A stretch of 15,389 nt of DNA from DASRHY01 sp046765875. GTDB lineage: Bacteria; Actinomycetota; Actinomycetes; Propionibacteriales; Kribbellaceae. Shown piece by piece: positions 13,570-15,389 of this stretch (the first letter of the stretch is position 1; each line of letters begins with the position of its first letter). The position numbers and the translations under genes are program-made. The stretch lies in the NCBI GenBank assembly GCA_046765875.1, contig JBKPSJ010000140.1, positions 1 through 15,389 of the forward strand, written 5' to 3'. The notes beneath the pieces were generated by a model, which did not search any database, was not told where the DNA came from, and saw only the letters and a list, made by a program, of their open reading frames with translations.

Positions 13570-13612
13570 GACAGCGTCGGCCAGGTCGTCAGTTGGCCTG
13601 GCTGACGCTGTC
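13570..13612. terminator. Bidirectional hairpin terminator between DUF805 and tldE
   Basis: The arms 13570-13585 and 13597-13612 are 16-nt inverted repeats with one non-Watson-Crick position (a G-U pair in the + strand RNA, an A-C mismatch in the other). Three further pairs (two G-U) can close the loop to TCAGT at 13589-13593. It begins 9 nt after the DUF805 stop and covers the last codons of tldE, whose stop codon lies in the loop. There is no U-tract. Confidence 0.75.
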
Positions 13613-14983
13613 CATTGTGAAGTCCGGTACCAGCAGCGCTGGCGTGGCGGTCAGCGGCGGGATCTCGTCGCCCCACTCGCGCGAGAACGACGGTACGCAA
13701 GAGCCGGCCGCGTCGATACGAGACAGCAGGTCCAGCGGGCTCTCGTTGAACCGGAAGTTGTTCACCATGCCTGTCACCTCGCCGCCCTCGACGCGGTAGA
13801 CGCCGTCGCGGGTCAGACCGGTGACCAGCAGGGTCTGCGGATCGACCATCCGGATGTACCACAGGCAGGTCAGCAGCAGGCCGTCGTCGAGCCCGGCGAC
13901 CAGGTCGTCGGTGGTCCCGGTCGCGCCCTCGACCTCGAGCACGTAGTTGCCGATCGGCGGCGTGACCGCCAGTCCGGTCAGGCCGGCGGTGAACCGGCTG
14001 GTCTGCAGGTTCTCCAGCCGGCCGGAGTTGATCCAGGTCGTAGGCGTCAGCGTCATGCCGTTGTCGAACACGCTGCGCGAGCCGCCGGACCAGTGCGAGA
14101 TCACGAACCTCGGCGCCTGCACACCGGCATACAAGGGATCCGATCGCAGTGTCACCGGCTGCTCGCTCAGTTGCTCGCCGACCTTGCCGGAGAAGGCGCT
14201 GTGGCCCTCATGCGCCGCGCGGCCGTCCATCGTGCGGTACAGGTACGTCATCAGGTCCGCGACGGCACCTGGTGGAAGCACGGTCGGGTACTTGCCCGCG
14301 GGCAGGTCGATGGTGCGTTCGGACCAGCCGAGCCGGCCGACGAGTTCGTCGTCGAGCGTGGAGACGTCGAAGTCGGCGAACCTCTGCATCGCGCGGCCGA
14401 CCCAGGCGGACTTGGTCAGGTCGGCGGACTTGCCGGTCATCGAGACGTACCCGAACGGCTGCTCGTGCCGGCGCCGTAGGCCGGTCGAACTGGCCAGGTA
14501 TGTCGTTGTGACCTGCATGTCGGCGAAGCCGTACAGGTTGCGGCCCTGCTTGTCCGCGCGCTTGAGTGCCTTCCCGAGTGCGGGTGCGAAGTGCTCGAAG
14601 ACCTGTACGGAGGTGTCGCCCGGCTCGTCCTCCCAGTCCGGGCCGGTGGCACCCTCGACGAGCGGCTGGGCGTCCTCGGCCGGGTCGGCGTTGCGGGCCG
14701 CCGCGACCGCGGCCGAGACCAGGTCGCGCAGCGAGTCCTGCGTCACCGCCGAGCGGGTGACGATGCCGGCCGCCGTCCCCTCGCCCGCGCCGACGGTCGC
14801 GATCACGGTCGCCCACGAGCCGTGCGTGACACCGTTCGTCGTGAGGGTGTTGTTCGCCCAGCGAAGGTTCGCCTCGGCGGACTCGTCGATCAGCACCACG
14901 CACCCGTCCGCTCCCGCCCTGCGAGCCAGGTCGAGCGCCTGCTCGGCGGTGTCCTGCGGGCTGAGCTGTACGCCGAGGGTCAT
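13589..14983 (-). CDS. tldE: TldE/PmbA family metallopeptidase subunit
   Basis: A 464-residue protein of the TldD/PmbA family, the non-catalytic partner of TldD. In E. coli, TldD and TldE form a heterodimeric protease that trims peptides such as microcin B17 precursor and degrades CcdA; the actinobacterial substrate is unknown. Typical blocks are GSWATVIATVGAGEGTAAGIV (56-76), the segment around DPLYAGVQAPRFVIS (282-296) and TLLVTGLTRDGVYRVEGG (384-401) with NNFRFNESP (408-416). No HExxxH zinc motif is present, as expected for TldE. ATG 14983 overlaps the tldD stop in ATGA and has a strong AGGAGG 7 nt upstream; the open frame extends 20 codons further, inside tldD. The last codons form one arm of the terminator hairpin. 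Confidence 0.92.
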   Translation of the reverse strand: MTLGVQLSPQDTAEQALDLARRAGADGCVVLIDESAEANLRWANNTLTTNGVTHGSWATVIATVGAGEGTAAGIVTRSAVTQDSLRDLVSAAVAAARNADPAEDAQPLVEGATGPDWEDEPGDTSVQVFEHFAPALGKALKRADKQGRNLYGFADMQVTTTYLASSTGLRRRHEQPFGYVSMTGKSADLTKSAWVGRAMQRFADFDVSTLDDELVGRLGWSERTIDLPAGKYPTVLPPGAVADLMTYLYRTMDGRAAHEGHSAFSGKVGEQLSEQPVTLRSDPLYAGVQAPRFVISHWSGGSRSVFDNGMTLTPTTWINSGRLENLQTSRFTAGLTGLAVTPPIGNYVLEVEGATGTTDDLVAGLDDGLLLTCLWYIRMVDPQTLLVTGLTRDGVYRVEGGEVTGMVNNFRFNESPLDLLSRIDAAGSCVPSFSREWGDEIPPLTATPALLVPDFTMDSVSQAN

Positions 14984-15389
14984 CGGCCGGCCTCCTGCGT
15001 GGTGTTGAGGATGCGTACGCCGCGGAACAGCGCGGACGGGCAACCGTGGCTGACCGACGCCACCTGCGGCGGTTGCGCCTTGCCGCAGTTCATCGCGCCG
15101 GCGAGCAGGTACGTGTCCGGGCCGCCGACCGCCTCCATCGAGCCCCAGAAGTCGGTCGTTGTCGCCTGGTACGCCACGTCGCGCAGCTGACCATCGAGCC
15201 GGCCGTTGGTGATCTTGAAGAACCGCTGCGCGGTGAACTGGAAGTTGTACCGCTGCATGTCGATCGACCAGGATTTGTCGCCCACGATGTAGATGCCCCT
15301 GTCCACCCCTGAGATCAGCTCTTCGGTACTGGGTCCGTCCGGATCAGGCTGCAGCGAGACGTTGGGCATCCGCTGCATCGGGATGTGGC
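14980..15389 (-). CDS. tldD: TldD family metallopeptidase, C-terminal part (5' end outside window)
   Basis: The last 136 residues of TldD. The frame is open from the window edge (reading HIPMQRMPNVSLQPD) to TGA at 14980-14982. Family blocks include STEELISGVDRGIYI and FFKITNGRLDGQLRDV. The MNCGKAQPPQVASVSHGCP block holds a cysteine that aligns with the zinc-ligand cysteine near the C-terminus of E. coli TldD. The HExxxH motif would lie upstream, outside the window. Translation is coupled to tldE by the 4-bp overlap. Confidence 0.92.
   Translation of the reverse strand, partial: HIPMQRMPNVSLQPDPDGPSTEELISGVDRGIYIVGDKSWSIDMQRYNFQFTAQRFFKITNGRLDGQLRDVAYQATTTDFWGSMEAVGGPDTYLLAGAMNCGKAQPPQVASVSHGCPSALFRGVRILNTTQEAGR
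14991..14996 (-). promoter_or_regulatory. Ribosome binding site that fixes the tldE start
   Basis: AGGAGG on the - strand lies 7 nt before ATG 14983, inside the end of tldD. It decides against a longer tldE reading frame beginning at 15043. Confidence 0.85.

Overview
The window is a stretch of chromosome from a high-GC actinomycete. Coding frames are strongly GC-rich at third positions, GTG starts are common, and there are leaderless-type promoters. From the TGA-overlapping gene spacing, the TldD/TldE pair and the general codon habit I would place it in Propionibacteriales (a Kribbella- or Nocardioides-like organism); that placement is inference, not proof. No transposase, integrase, tRNA, rRNA or CRISPR array was seen. 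This is core-genome sequence.

Layout on the + strand: the 3' end of a DnaE2-type error-prone polymerase (1-1071); about 330 bp with no convincing gene; then a conserved actinobacterial block. The block holds a CDP-alcohol phosphatidyltransferase (1401-2003), DUF881 membrane protein (2050-2877), Sbp/DUF1290 small membrane protein (2874-3206), second DUF881 protein (3203-4615), glycine cleavage H protein gcvH (4682-5062), a GarA/OdhI-type FHA protein (5151-5681), the MerR-type regulator FtsR (5678-6313), a bifunctional nuclease-family protein (6410-6916), a second MerR-type regulator (7063-7668), a single-aptamer glycine riboswitch (about 7733-7836) and glycine dehydrogenase gcvP (7892-10777). 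From memory, this order matches Mycobacterium tuberculosis Rv1822-Rv1832, which supports the orthology calls. A serine beta-lactamase-fold hydrolase overlaps the gcvP stop (10774-12084). A SAM-dependent methyltransferase (12264-13031) and a DUF805 membrane protein (13136-13561) follow. On the - strand, converging on DUF805, lie tldE (13589-14983) and the 3' end of tldD (14980-15389, cut by the window).

How the genes fit together: gcvH and gcvP supply two of the four glycine cleavage components, and the riboswitch links gcvP expression to glycine. GarA-type FHA proteins control 2-oxoglutarate metabolism in mycobacteria and corynebacteria. The DUF881-Sbp-DUF881 trio is stitched by two 4-bp ATGA overlaps, so it is probably made as a stoichiometric membrane unit. 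The two MerR regulators are of the kind tied to cell-division control in relatives.

The most interesting observations are regulatory: a CTCAA-N7-TTGAG palindrome in front of garA-ftsR; an 18-bp near-palindrome sitting on the predicted transcription start of the second MerR gene; a perfect CebR/LacI-type palindrome inside the DUF805 promoter; and a 16-19 bp hairpin between DUF805 and tldE whose loop carries the tldE stop codon. At the protein level, the GarA orthologue carries an N-terminal four-cysteine zinc ribbon and lacks the ETTSVF phosphorylation motif, and the second DUF881 protein has a disordered 230-residue N-terminus with an in-frame 15-bp tandem repeat. I saw no wholly new multi-gene system.
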